Assembly: GCA_964502735.1 (NCBI GenBank)
Contig: CAZCYD010000010.1
Location: 1 to 64,000, forward strand
Length of the DNA: 64,000 nt
Reading direction: 5' to 3'
Origin: JACKAN01 sp964502735
GTDB taxonomy: Bacteria; Bdellovibrionota; Bdellovibrionia; Bdellovibrionales; UBA1609
The position numbers and the translations under genes were made by a program. Below the pieces are notes generated by a model. That model had not been told where the DNA came from and did no database searches. It saw only the letters and a program-made list of their open reading frames with translations. Of this stretch, positions 34,188 to 42,947 are shown piece after piece. Each line of letters starts with the position of its first letter. The stretch's first letter is position 1.

Positions 34188-36028
34188 CTACATATTTACT
34201 TCTCGTTTTGCCTGTCTTTTGTTTGTTTGGATTTTTTTTGATGTCCTTAATTCCAAAGAGTAAAGAAAAATGGATTGGCTCTACGGTCGTCTATATAACT
34301 TCGGGTCATTTGATTTTGACTTTATTTTTAATTTTTTCTTTTTTTTCTCAATCGAATCAGATGATAGAAACTAATCAATGGGTAATTTATAAAGGAGAAA
34401 ATTTTATATTTTCACTTTCTTTTTTTCTCGATAAAATTGGTCTTGTATTTTTAATGATTCTATCGTTGCTCACTTTCGTAATTTCTTTTTATGCCAGAGT
34501 TTATCTTAATCGTGAAGTGGGATTTAAGAGATTTTTTTTGACCTTAGTTCTCTTTCTGCTTGGCTACACGATTGTTGTCCTGTCTAGTGGATTTGAAATG
34601 TTATTTGCGGGCTGGGAAATTGTTGGATTGGCGTCGTTCTTACTTATATCTTTTTATTCTTACCGTATCCGTCCAGTTAAAAATGCATTGCGCGTATTTT
34701 CTCTATATAGACTTGCAGATGTAGGATTACTTCTTGGCGCATGGATGGTTCATAACCTTTGGCATATGAATCCCAGTTTTAAAGTTCTTCAGAATCTCAA
34801 TGTTGACGGGGGAACAGAAAGCACTTCCTTGATTATAATTACTTCCTTTATGTTTATTCTTACTTCAGCGATTAAGTCGGCTCAATATCCATTTTCATTT
34901 TGGTTACCTAAGGCTATGGAGGGGCCTACACCCTCCAGCGCTATATTTTATGGTTCATTGGCCGTACACCTTGGCATTTTTTTGTTGTTGAGAACTCAGC
35001 CCATTTGGGAACATTCACTTTTTGCAAAGTTTCTAATTGTATTTGTGGGGTTGAGTTCGGCAATAATTGGTACTGGAATGGCCCAGGTTCAAGCCAATAT
35101 TAAAGCTCAGATGGCTTATGCCTCTGTAAGTCAAGTGGGAATAATATTTATCGAAGTGGCCTTGGGATTTGTTGATTTGGCACTGTTTCATTTCGCAGGT
35201 CACGCATTTTTGCGAGCCTATCAGATATTAATTTCGTCTTCAGTTGTCAGTTACCTTGTTGGGCATCACAATCGATTAAATACAGAAAAACAAAACTGGA
35301 TGTATAAAATTTTGGTATCTAACTTTTTGATATCTAAATTTGGTCAAAATTTGCGGACAAGCCTCTTTGTTTTTTTCTTTAGAGAGGGCATCGGTGAAAA
35401 ATTTTTTGAAAATTTGATCTGGAAAAATATGAAAATTTGGGGGAAAGTTTTTAACTCTATTTTGTTTGCAAATAGAAAACTAATGGTCATTTTTATCTTC
35501 ATTTTATTTTCTACAGCATTTGTTGATACTATTTTGGGGTTAAGTCTTCTGGGTCTAGTGGCGGCCTTTGTTGCGGTAGCATCAGCCTTCAGTGCTTTAC
35601 AAGAAAGACAAAATGTTAATAAGGCATGGATGTTAACCGGATTTAGTCAGATATTTACCTTGGTCGCGGTTATTAATTCAGATAAGGTTCCATTTAACGA
35701 GATTTTTATATTTAGCTCCGGAATTTTATTTTTTTGGATTCTGGGATTTTTGAGTCTGTATTCTCTGAAGGCAAAGTCCTTAAATGGTTTTGGAATGAGT
35801 TTGGCCCCGAGCTCCTTAAAGAACATTATGTTATTAATGTCTTGTCTTGGAGTTTCAGGTTTTCCAATCAGTCCAGCTTTTATCGGGGAGGATCTTATTC
35901 TTTTGCACGCTAATCGAGATAATCTTTGGCTTGCTGTTCTGATTGCATTTTGTTTTGTTTCCTCTGGAATTTCAGCCATTAGAATTTTTTCTAGAGTTTC
36001 GCTTGGACATAAGACGAGTTTGAAGTAG
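34184..36028 (+). CDS. dabB: DabB, NuoL/MrpA-like proton-channel subunit
   Basis: DabB is the membrane partner of DabA and is believed to couple cation flow to CO2 hydration. The 614-residue protein has about fourteen hydrophobic segments of the proton-antiporter (NuoL) family. They include the conserved glutamate in LFAGWEIVGLASFLLISFYSY (quoted discontinuously), the lysine in SAIKSAQYPFSFWLPKAMEG and the PTPSSAIFYGSLAVHLGIFL region. The ATGA overlap with dabA indicates obligatory co-translation. No other complex I or Mrp genes are nearby, so a NuoL role is excluded by context. Confidence 0.93.
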   Translation: MTTYLLLVLPVFCLFGFFLMSLIPKSKEKWIGSTVVYITSGHLILTLFLIFSFFSQSNQMIETNQWVIYKGENFIFSLSFFLDKIGLVFLMILSLLTFVISFYARVYLNREVGFKRFFLTLVLFLLGYTIVVLSSGFEMLFAGWEIVGLASFLLISFYSYRIRPVKNALRVFSLYRLADVGLLLGAWMVHNLWHMNPSFKVLQNLNVDGGTESTSLIIITSFMFILTSAIKSAQYPFSFWLPKAMEGPTPSSAIFYGSLAVHLGIFLLLRTQPIWEHSLFAKFLIVFVGLSSAIIGTGMAQVQANIKAQMAYASVSQVGIIFIEVALGFVDLALFHFAGHAFLRAYQILISSSVVSYLVGHHNRLNTEKQNWMYKILVSNFLISKFGQNLRTSLFVFFFREGIGEKFFENLIWKNMKIWGKVFNSILFANRKLMVIFIFILFSTAFVDTILGLSLLGLVAAFVAVASAFSALQERQNVNKAWMLTGFSQIFTLVAVINSDKVPFNEIFIFSSGILFFWILGFLSLYSLKAKSLNGFGMSLAPSSLKNIMLLMSCLGVSGFPISPAFIGEDLILLHANRDNLWLAVLIAFCFVSSGISAIRIFSRVSLGHKTSLK

Positions 36029-36069
36029 GCGCATTGAAATCTTTTATCCTGACTAGGAGAGTTCCAACT

Positions 36070-36113
36070 CTTGCCAAGTCACTGGCAAGCCCCTAGCATA
36101 AGGCTATGGGTTT
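36070..36113 (+). terminator. Tandem hairpins after dabB
   Basis: CTTGCCA and TGGCAAG (36070-36076 and 36083-36089) form a perfect 7-bp stem. A weaker TAGC/GCTA hairpin then runs into GGGTTTTT. The pair could end the dab transcript, but the U tract overlaps the start of the next coding region, so read-through or attenuation is possible. Confidence 0.45.
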
Positions 36114-37134
36114 TTGGCATAGATGTAACATAATGTTTATTGTTCACAATGTTTTGCTTTTCAACTTGTTTTTCAGCCCAGCAATGGCCAGCTTGAGCGG
36201 TGAAAAGCAAAAATGGACGTATGGTGGATTCGTTGATGTGCGATATCAAAACGGAGAGCTAAATACTAGCGGCAATGGCTTTAGTTTGCACGACGGAGCC
36301 TTTCAGATCTACGGAGCCTTGAGCGAGTCCGCAGCTGTTTATGTAGATGTTCCAGTCAGCTGGGCGGGCCCTCAAGATAAAGATGGCGATGGGCAGCTAG
36401 ATACCTTTGACAATCGATGGGCCATTGCCGAAAGAAAGGCCCAACTTTTTATTTCTGAAACCACCGGCAACTGGAAGTGGCTTATTGGGCAATTTGATTC
36501 TCCGTTAGGTTTAGAAAAAAATGACAGTCGAGATTTAAGTTTTGCTAAACAGACCCTTTTATTTCAAGATTTAAATCCGATCACTCATATTGGGGTTAAG
36601 GCAGAATGGAAATGGAACTCTTATTTTGAGTTTCATGGGTTGATTGCAAACCCCAAGAGCTATGGAAGTCTTGGTGATCAAAAAAATCCAGAATCTGCGG
36701 TACAGTTTGTCTTTAGAGCTGGAGAGTTCTTTTTGACTCCGGGTTATTACAGTCGGAGAGAAATGGGTAAAACCTATTCTCTTTGGAACCTCTATGGGGG
36801 CTACGAGCATCCTCAGGTTTCTTTTGTTTTTGAGGTCAATCGCCTTTTTGATCCAATATCAAGACAGGACAAATTGGGGTATTGGCTTCAGATAGGTTGG
36901 AAATTTTTTGACGTTTGGACCCTAGATTTTAGGGGTGAGTCGCTGTCTTTATTGGATGACAAGACAGCGGAGGCCATTGATCAGAGGTTACAGGCTTCAG
37001 TGGCTCTCAAGTATCAGGTGCGATCACACACGAGATGGTTACTGGATGTTTCTCATCAAGAACTAAAACCACTAATTGGCAAAAATCTAAAAGGGCAGGA
37101 AATAACCTTGGCCCTTCAGCAGAATTTTTTTTGA
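36106..37134 (+). CDS. Porin-like outer-membrane protein
   Basis: The product has a signal peptide ending FFSPAMA. About 310 residues of amphipathic strands follow, rich in Trp, Tyr and Phe and ending in QQNFF, the barrel C-terminal signature. DKDGDGQLDTFDNRW near residue 88 is a calcium-type loop. The layout resembles phosphate-selective or general porins, though I see no family-defining motif. ATG 36106 and ATG 36133 are both possible starts, the latter giving a shorter signal peptide. It follows the dab operon by 77 nt and may be its outer-membrane entry route; this is inferred from position only. Confidence 0.7.
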   Translation: MGFWHRCNIMFIVHNVLLFNLFFSPAMASLSGEKQKWTYGGFVDVRYQNGELNTSGNGFSLHDGAFQIYGALSESAAVYVDVPVSWAGPQDKDGDGQLDTFDNRWAIAERKAQLFISETTGNWKWLIGQFDSPLGLEKNDSRDLSFAKQTLLFQDLNPITHIGVKAEWKWNSYFEFHGLIANPKSYGSLGDQKNPESAVQFVFRAGEFFLTPGYYSRREMGKTYSLWNLYGGYEHPQVSFVFEVNRLFDPISRQDKLGYWLQIGWKFFDVWTLDFRGESLSLLDDKTAEAIDQRLQASVALKYQVRSHTRWLLDVSHQELKPLIGKNLKGQEITLALQQNFF

Positions 37135-37142
37135 TGTTGATT

Positions 37143-38387
37143 TCAAAAACTGAGCTTTTTGATCCAATTGAAAATCTCATTTAAGGCGACGAGATCTTGT
37201 TGACCATTATCCAAGTCTTTGACGGTGATTTGATTATTCCTAATTTCATCTTCGCCCATAAGCAAGGCGAGTTGCGCATTGGCTTTGCTGGCCTTTTTCA
37301 TCCGCTTGCTGGCATTGCCTGAAAAGGGCATCTCGACGAGATAACCTGCTTTTCGCAATTCATAGCTAAGTTTTAAACAAGGGGCCTCTGCACTCTCGCC
37401 CATAGCAATGACAAAAATAGGTCGAGAGTGACTTTTGATTTCAGGTATGACAAGGGCAAGCCTTTCAATGCCAGCGGCAAATCCGACAGCCGGAGCTTCG
37501 GGGCCTCCCATTAGAGGAATTAAGCCATCGTATCGCCCCCCAGCTAAAAGCGTATCTTGAGCTCCCAGCTGAGAACTTTTAAATTCAAAAACGCAGTGAC
37601 TGTAATAATCTAAGCCTCTAACGAGTTGCGAATTTATATGAAAAGGAATGCCGAGGCGACTCAGCCCATTGAGGACATTGTCTTTTATGGACTGAGATTT
37701 AGAATTCAAAAAGTCGACAAGTTTCGGGGCGTCTTCAATAATTTTTTGATCCTTAGGATCTTTAGAATCTAGAATTCGCAGAGGATTTGAGGTGAGTCTC
37801 TTTTGCGAGTCTTGGCTTAGCTCAGATTGGTAGGGGGTTAAATACTCTATTAAGGCTTGGCGAAATTGGCTGCGACTGTCTTTGTCTCCAATGCTGTTGA
37901 TGTGTAAAATAAAATCAGAGATTTTGAGACTTTCCAATAAAATATAAGCCAAAGATATAAGTTCAACATCCGCTAAGTTTTGAGGGGTGCCGATATATTC
38001 AATTCCCAATTGGTGAAATTGCCTTTGCCGGCCTTTCTGAGGCCTTTCATAGCGAAACATAGGGCCGTTGTAAAAAAATTTGAGAGGCACATTTTGGCTC
38101 ATTCCATTAGATATAAAGGCTCGAGCTATGCCCGCTGTACCTTCAGGACGCAAAGTCAGTAGTTCATTGCCCTTGTCAGGAAAAGTGTACATTTCTTTGT
38201 TAACAATGTCTGAGGCCTCACCCAATGTTCGTGAAAAAACAGGGGTAAACTCAAAAATAGGCGTAGAAATCTCTTCGCAACCAAACCTTTGACTGATTTT
38301 TCTGGCCACATCGACAATGTGGAGGTGTTTTTTTATTTCTTCGCCAAATAGGTCGTGAGTTCCACGTACAGGTTTGAGTGATGACAT
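37143..38387 (-). CDS. hisS: Histidyl-tRNA synthetase
   Basis: Class II synthetase charging tRNA-His. From the ATG at 38387 the product has 414 residues and begins with KPVRGTHDLFG, the family N-terminus. Motif 2 is seen in FYNGPMFRYERPQKGRQRQFHQLGIE (split quotation), and the histidine-specific signatures are LVRGLDYYSHCVFEF and AGGRYDGLIPLMGG. The C-terminal anticodon-binding domain covers about residues 320-414. The longer frame to 38453 would overlap the divergent kynB start, so I reject it. A TATTAT -10-like element lies in the short divergent promoter region. Confidence 0.96.
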   Translation of the reverse strand: MSSLKPVRGTHDLFGEEIKKHLHIVDVARKISQRFGCEEISTPIFEFTPVFSRTLGEASDIVNKEMYTFPDKGNELLTLRPEGTAGIARAFISNGMSQNVPLKFFYNGPMFRYERPQKGRQRQFHQLGIEYIGTPQNLADVELISLAYILLESLKISDFILHINSIGDKDSRSQFRQALIEYLTPYQSELSQDSQKRLTSNPLRILDSKDPKDQKIIEDAPKLVDFLNSKSQSIKDNVLNGLSRLGIPFHINSQLVRGLDYYSHCVFEFKSSQLGAQDTLLAGGRYDGLIPLMGGPEAPAVGFAAGIERLALVIPEIKSHSRPIFVIAMGESAEAPCLKLSYELRKAGYLVEMPFSGNASKRMKKASKANAQLALLMGEDEIRNNQITVKDLDNGQQDLVALNEIFNWIKKLSF

Positions 38388-38416
38388 AACTTTAACATAC
38401 GATATAATACGCCTTA

Positions 38417-39052
38417 ATGGAATTTGATTATTTAAAATATTACGACATTTCACCTCTGATTAGTGAATCTACAGCTGTATTTCCAGGGGACACACCTTTT
38501 AGTAGAAAAACTCTCTGCACTTTTGAGGAAGGGGGAAGTTTAGAGCTTTCCACAATCACAACGTCCTTGCATATTGGAGCACACGCCGATGCTCCTAGTC
38601 ATTATCATTCAAAAGGGGTCTCTATTGACCATCGTGATCTAAGTTACTATTGCGGAAGGGCTCAGGTGGTGAGTCTGGAGTTGCCGAAAGGGAAGCGGAT
38701 AAGCCCTTCTGATATAGAGGGTGTTCCTATTGAAGCACCACGAGTCCTATTTTGCACTCAATCTTTTCCTGATCCCAATTTGTGGAACTCAGATTTCAAT
38801 TCACTATCTGTAGAGCTTGTCGATTATTTAGCCTCCGTTGGAGTAAAATTAATAGGGATTGATACCCCGTCTGTGGACCCTGAAGACTCAAAGTTGTTGG
38901 AGGCTCACAACCAAATATTTTTTCACGATATGGCTGTGTTAGAGGGGCTTATTCTCAGTCAAGTTCCAGAGGGGATCTACCAACTTATAGCCCTTCCTTT
39001 GCGCATTCAGTCTGGCGAAGCCTCCCCCGTGAGAGCTATCTTGCTTCGTTAA
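38417..39052 (+). CDS. kynB: Kynurenine formamidase (cyclase family)
   Basis: KynB hydrolyses N-formylkynurenine to kynurenine and formate. The 211-residue protein opens with YYDISPLISESTAVFPGDTP, the usual D-I-S-x2-I-x3-T start. It has the metal-binding motif HIGAHADAPSHYH, with a further GIDTPSVDP segment near residue 155 and the late EAHN histidine. It converges on the tryptophan dioxygenase gene, their stop codons overlapping by 3 nt (39049-39052). Paired with that gene it completes the first two steps of tryptophan catabolism. Other cyclase-family hydrolases are the alternative, but the neighbour settles it. Confidence 0.92.
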   Translation: MEFDYLKYYDISPLISESTAVFPGDTPFSRKTLCTFEEGGSLELSTITTSLHIGAHADAPSHYHSKGVSIDHRDLSYYCGRAQVVSLELPKGKRISPSDIEGVPIEAPRVLFCTQSFPDPNLWNSDFNSLSVELVDYLASVGVKLIGIDTPSVDPEDSKLLEAHNQIFFHDMAVLEGLILSQVPEGIYQLIALPLRIQSGEASPVRAILLR

Positions 39053-40122
39053 AAAATCAGTTTTTTTACAAGATGTTCAGGTAGAGTGGGGAGCGCTGAA
39101 CTTGGAATAAAAAAGGTTGTCAGCTGGAAAAAATCTTGAAAAATTTTGTGCTGTTCGGTGGATTCCCTCAGGTATTTGGCTCCAGAAGATCCACCGGTGC
39201 CGACTTTACTCCCCAACATGCGTCTGGCCATCAAGGAATGACGATAACGCCAATGGGTGAGAGCTTCATCAATGTCTTTAAGTTTACTTAAAAGTTGGAA
39301 AGGCAGTTGAAGTATGGGCATAGAACGGTACAAATGAATAAATAAAGAAGCAAGAACCGCACCGTGGCTGAGCCTCCAGTGTCCAGATTTTTGCAGTTCG
39401 TAGAACTTGTTTTCATCAAAAAGGCCAAAAAATACGTTTTGAGATTCTTCGAGAATTTTATAGTTTCTGTTTTTAGCTTCAGTGTTAAGTAAAGGATTTT
39501 CGTCTATCATACTCTTTTCATTTCTAAACATTTCCTCAACAGCCTTTTTGTAAGAACTCCAAAAATCAAAATTTTGATCTTTTAAAAAAGGAGTTCGTTC
39601 AAGCCAAGCTTCTACACAACTAAAAAGGCTAGGTTCCTTTTCTGACTTCAGTAAAACAGCTTGTAAGTCAGGTTCAAAATGATCGGTATACCGGGCCTCA
39701 TTGTAAACAACGCGGGACTTAGGATCTAAGCCCATTCTGTTTTCAAATAACTTAAATTGATAGCTTTGAAAACCAGATGCGGGAAGGAGAAGGTCGCGGA
39801 ACTCTAGAAAATCCATTGGCGTCATAGTTTCAAGCACATCAATCTGTTTATCCATGACTTTTTGAATTTGATGAATTCGATCTAGCCGAGAAACCAGTGT
39901 TCCCATAGCTTCTTCACCAATAGGATTGGCTTGCATAATTCCTATTGCAGAATCAACTTCCTTTATTATCTGCTTAAACCAAAGTTCATAACATTGGTGA
40001 ACAACTACAAATAAGTGCTCATCATGAACGGGCTTTTGCACTTCTTCAGACCGAAGTGTTTGGCAGTCAAGAAGGCGATCTAACTTAAGATAATTGTGAT
40101 AGCTGATGGGAGGAAGCTTCAT
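39049..40122 (-). CDS. kynA: Tryptophan 2,3-dioxygenase
   Basis: A haem enzyme that opens the indole ring of L-tryptophan to N-formylkynurenine. The 357-residue protein has SYHNYLKLDRLLDCQTLRS, HDEHLFVVVHQCYELWFKQI (substrate and haem pocket), the SGFQSYQFKLFENRMGL block, and the RHSLMARRMLGSKVGTGGSSG segment with the distal loop. It is longer than the Xanthomonas enzyme, mostly through the insert around residues 160-240. Its start overlaps the upstream aldolase-like gene by 4 nt (ATGA), so it is the last gene of a three-gene leftward operon. Confidence 0.95.
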   Translation of the reverse strand: MKLPPISYHNYLKLDRLLDCQTLRSEEVQKPVHDEHLFVVVHQCYELWFKQIIKEVDSAIGIMQANPIGEEAMGTLVSRLDRIHQIQKVMDKQIDVLETMTPMDFLEFRDLLLPASGFQSYQFKLFENRMGLDPKSRVVYNEARYTDHFEPDLQAVLLKSEKEPSLFSCVEAWLERTPFLKDQNFDFWSSYKKAVEEMFRNEKSMIDENPLLNTEAKNRNYKILEESQNVFFGLFDENKFYELQKSGHWRLSHGAVLASLFIHLYRSMPILQLPFQLLSKLKDIDEALTHWRYRHSLMARRMLGSKVGTGGSSGAKYLRESTEQHKIFQDFFQLTTFFIPSSALPTLPEHLVKKLIF

Positions 40123-41186
40123 TTTTTTTGTCCTTTCTTAGGAGGTTTTTTATTTTGAGTGGGGTTTTTAAGTTGATGGAGGGTTTGTATGAAATTATCG
40201 ACATCAGACTTTGTGCTGTCAAAAGAGAGCATCCATCTTGCAGACCAAATGGTTTCATCCCAAATATAAAAAAAGTGAGATTTTTTAAGTGGTTTAGTCC
40301 ACTCTTTAGGGAATTTAGCGAATACGGCATTGGCCTCAACAGGATAAAGTATTTTGACTTCGGAGATATCAGAAACTTGATTTGCCAGGTACTGGGCCAA
40401 ATCACACTCATGGGAAGAAATAGTCCTCCATAAATCATTTTCAAAAAAAGCTTTAAACTGAGCCGAAAGGAATCGCATTTTTGAAGGTAGTTGAAGGGAT
40501 TGTTTGCGATAAAATTTTAAATCTTTGGCGCGTTGAGAATCAAATAAAACGACGCACTCTCCAAAAAGGAGCCCATTTTTTGTGCCACCAAAGGAGAGAA
40601 CGTCAACGCCGATGTCGTGACTCAGCTCTTTAAAACTTTTATTAAGTCTATGGGCGGCATGAATAAAACGAGCCCCATCTACATGAAAAAACAAATTTCT
40701 AGATTTGCAGAAGTTAGAAAAGGCCTGCATTTCTTCAAAACTGTAGAGAGTGCCCAGCTCAGTGGGTTGAGTTATAGAAATCATGCGAGGTTGGGAAAAG
40801 TGCTGATCTCCAAGGCGAATAAGAGCCTGTTCGCATTGCTCAGGAGTGATTTTTCCATTTTTAGAAGGAAGGGCAATAAGTTTGATTCCAGCTATAGCCT
40901 CAGGAGCACCACATTCATCTAAATGAATATGAGAAACATCAGAGCAAATCACACTCTCATAGCTTTTTAGAAAAGTTTTTATAGAAAGTACATTGGCTGC
41001 AGTTCCGTTAAAAACAAACAAAGTTTCCGACCGACTTCCAAATTTATTTTTAAATATCTGCCTGACTTCTTCGGTGAAATTGTCTGTTCCATAGCTAGGA
41101 GAATGGCCGACATTCGCTTCACATATAGCTTTTAGTATAAGTGGATGGATGCCAGAGTGATTGTCGCTGCCTAAACTTCTATTCAT
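40119..41186 (-). CDS. Threonine-aldolase/beta-eliminating-lyase family PLP enzyme
   Basis: A fold-type I PLP enzyme. It shows SDNHSGIHPLILKAI at the start, the GTAANVLSI cofactor-binding helix, FHVDGARFIHA with the PLP aspartate, and SFGGTKNGLLFGE containing the Schiff-base lysine. These are the low-specificity threonine aldolase signatures (Thr to Gly plus acetaldehyde). It ends with a lysine-rich tail (NKKPPKKGQKK). It overlaps the arginase-family gene by 8 nt and kynA by 4 nt. That places it in a tryptophan-catabolic operon, where a kynureninase would be expected, so a different beta-substrate is conceivable. Function beyond family is uncertain. Confidence 0.85.
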   Translation of the reverse strand: MNRSLGSDNHSGIHPLILKAICEANVGHSPSYGTDNFTEEVRQIFKNKFGSRSETLFVFNGTAANVLSIKTFLKSYESVICSDVSHIHLDECGAPEAIAGIKLIALPSKNGKITPEQCEQALIRLGDQHFSQPRMISITQPTELGTLYSFEEMQAFSNFCKSRNLFFHVDGARFIHAAHRLNKSFKELSHDIGVDVLSFGGTKNGLLFGECVVLFDSQRAKDLKFYRKQSLQLPSKMRFLSAQFKAFFENDLWRTISSHECDLAQYLANQVSDISEVKILYPVEANAVFAKFPKEWTKPLKKSHFFYIWDETIWSARWMLSFDSTKSDVDNFIQTLHQLKNPTQNKKPPKKGQKK

Positions 41187-42186
41187 GATCTGTATTTGAC
41201 TTTTTAAAGGATGGAGTTGAGTTGACGCCGGAATTGTATTTTAAAAAATTATAGATAATCTGAGCAGCTAATTTAGAAGTTCTGTTGTCTAGATCCAGAG
41301 GTGGAGACACCTCATAGACTCCAATTCCTCGCACATCATACTGTTGTAGAGTCCAGTAAAAGATAGAGTTAAAATCCATTGGGCTCATGCCCATTGGCCA
41401 AGATTGCGAACATCCCATTGCGTAGCTAGACGAGAACACATCAATGTCTAAACTAATGAATGCCGGCCTTTTGGTTTTCTTGTCTGCAACACGAGGAACT
41501 TGAGTGAGAATATGTGATTGAAAATTTTCTAAAGGAGATGAAGAAGGAGAGTATAGATCCTCCAAGTTAATAATCCGAGCATTTTTACTTTGACTCCAAA
41601 GTAAATGAGTTTCCGAGTTGCACACATCTTGAATGCCAACTTCAATAAAATCGAAATTTTTGTAGTTAGTTAAGAGTCTATAAAAGGGTGTGCCGCTGGA
41701 AAGGCCCTTGTCTAGAGGTCTCACGTCCAAATGAGCATCAAAATTAAAAACGATTGGGCTGTCGCTTTGGTAAACTTCTAAAAAAGCCGCGCAATCTGGG
41801 TAGCCAAAGTCGTGCCCTCCACCTAAGCCTATCCACTTTTTGTTTTTTTTAAGATAAAACTTAGCGGTTTTTTGTATTTGCTCGTGTTTATTTTCTAGCG
41901 ATAGGTTTTCGTCAATGTTGCCAATATCAAAAAAACTAGGGAATTTTTCTAGAGGGGGCGAAGGGGTCATTCTCGAAAGAAAATTCCTTATTATGTCCGG
42001 GGCCTTTGCAGCTCCTAGACGCCCCCCATTCAAAGAAATTCCCTCATCATCTGGATAACCAGCCAGTACAAAGGGAGAATCTTGATTTTGATTATAAAGG
42101 TCTCCGATTCTAGGATCTTGTCGATCTCCCTTTTTGAAGACGACCTGAGGATCTACAGCTATAAAAGAGTTAGAAAAATCAGTCAT
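41179..42186 (-). CDS. Arginase/agmatinase/formimidoylglutamase family hydrolase
   Basis: A binuclear manganese ureohydrolase. The three metal motifs are present: GGGHDFGYPD, FNFDAHLDVRP and ISLDIDVFSSSYAMG. Sequence around the site (ISLNGGRLGAAKAPDIIR near residue 50) resembles formimidoylglutamases (HutG-like) more than arginases. The 335-residue length fits. It heads the leftward operon with the aldolase-like gene and kynA. Possible roles are histidine degradation or hydrolysis of another guanidino or formamide compound; the context does not decide. Confidence 0.82.
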   Translation of the reverse strand: MTDFSNSFIAVDPQVVFKKGDRQDPRIGDLYNQNQDSPFVLAGYPDDEGISLNGGRLGAAKAPDIIRNFLSRMTPSPPLEKFPSFFDIGNIDENLSLENKHEQIQKTAKFYLKKNKKWIGLGGGHDFGYPDCAAFLEVYQSDSPIVFNFDAHLDVRPLDKGLSSGTPFYRLLTNYKNFDFIEVGIQDVCNSETHLLWSQSKNARIINLEDLYSPSSSPLENFQSHILTQVPRVADKKTKRPAFISLDIDVFSSSYAMGCSQSWPMGMSPMDFNSIFYWTLQQYDVRGIGVYEVSPPLDLDNRTSKLAAQIIYNFLKYNSGVNSTPSFKKSNTDHE

Positions 42187-42232
42187 AAATCAATTTCTAT
42201 TTGTAATCAGAATAATAGTCCATATATTATAC

Positions 42233-42685
42233 GTGAATATGTCACAAATTAAATGTAACATAACTGTTCAAGCAAAGAGAGTTCAAGTCTTTGAATATAT
42301 GATGAACCCTGAAAATTGGCCCGTGATGCTGCAAAACGACATTGACGTGGAGTTGAGGGTTGTCCCTAAAGAAATGGACGTGGGAAATATCTATAAAATG
42401 ACCATGTCAAGATTTGGTTTTTCTCAGCCTGTAGAAATCCTGATTCAAGACTTCCAAAAGAATCTTTCTGTTACCTATAAGCAGATTAATGGGCTGTTTT
42501 CCAAATGGATACACACTCAAAAATTTGAGGATGTGGAAGGCGGAACTCTAGTAACAGATGTTGTTGAATACCAATTGCCTTTTGGTTTATTTGGTCATTT
42601 AGTAGACGACGTATTTGTGAGGCATGATATGAAGTCCGTATTGGAGCATCGTTTAGAAAACATGTACTCTCACTTCAAAAATTGA
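42233..42685 (+). CDS. SRPBCC/START-like domain protein
   Basis: A 150-residue single-domain protein of the helix-grip fold. It has KCNITVQAKRVQVFEYMMNP at the start, the FEDVEGGTLVTDVVEYQLPFG strand-turn and a long C-terminal helix (RHDMKSVLEHRLENM). Members bind lipids, polyketides or other hydrophobic ligands. No ligand is evident. It begins at GTG 42233 or the ATG two codons on, in a compact divergent arrangement with the arginase-family gene. Confidence 0.75.
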   Translation: MNMSQIKCNITVQAKRVQVFEYMMNPENWPVMLQNDIDVELRVVPKEMDVGNIYKMTMSRFGFSQPVEILIQDFQKNLSVTYKQINGLFSKWIHTQKFEDVEGGTLVTDVVEYQLPFGLFGHLVDDVFVRHDMKSVLEHRLENMYSHFKN

Positions 42686-42848
42686 GTTTTCTCCCCTGAG
42701 TTTTATCTGAAGACTCTCGTTAGTAGAGCTGCGCGACCTTAATTTTGTTATTTCATTATTGTGTCACTACGGAGGCTCTAAGGGCCGACGTAGGTCGGAT
42801 TTATATAAACATTAGAGAGGTCTATTGGTCTAATAAAAAATTCAAGAA

Positions 42849-42895
42849 ATAAGGGGTGTGTAAATCAAATTCAATCACATTTTTACACCCCTTAT
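42849..42895. repeat. Inverted repeat, 11-bp arms
   Basis: ATAAGGGGTGT (42849-42859) and ACACCCCTTAT (42885-42895) are perfect complements 25 nt apart; a further TAAA/TTTA extension is possible with a bulge. It lies between the SRPBCC gene and the next exported-protein gene. With no U tract it may be a processing or stabilising hairpin or a binding site. Confidence 0.55.
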
Positions 42896-42947
42896 TGCGC
42901 ACTCTTAAAAAATTAGATAGCAAGTTACAACAATGTAAGGAGGATTT

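Noticed and set aside
34184..36028. dabB as a NuoL or MrpA complex subunit
   Set aside because: No other nuo or mrp genes are adjacent and dabA overlaps its start; the DAB system explains both.
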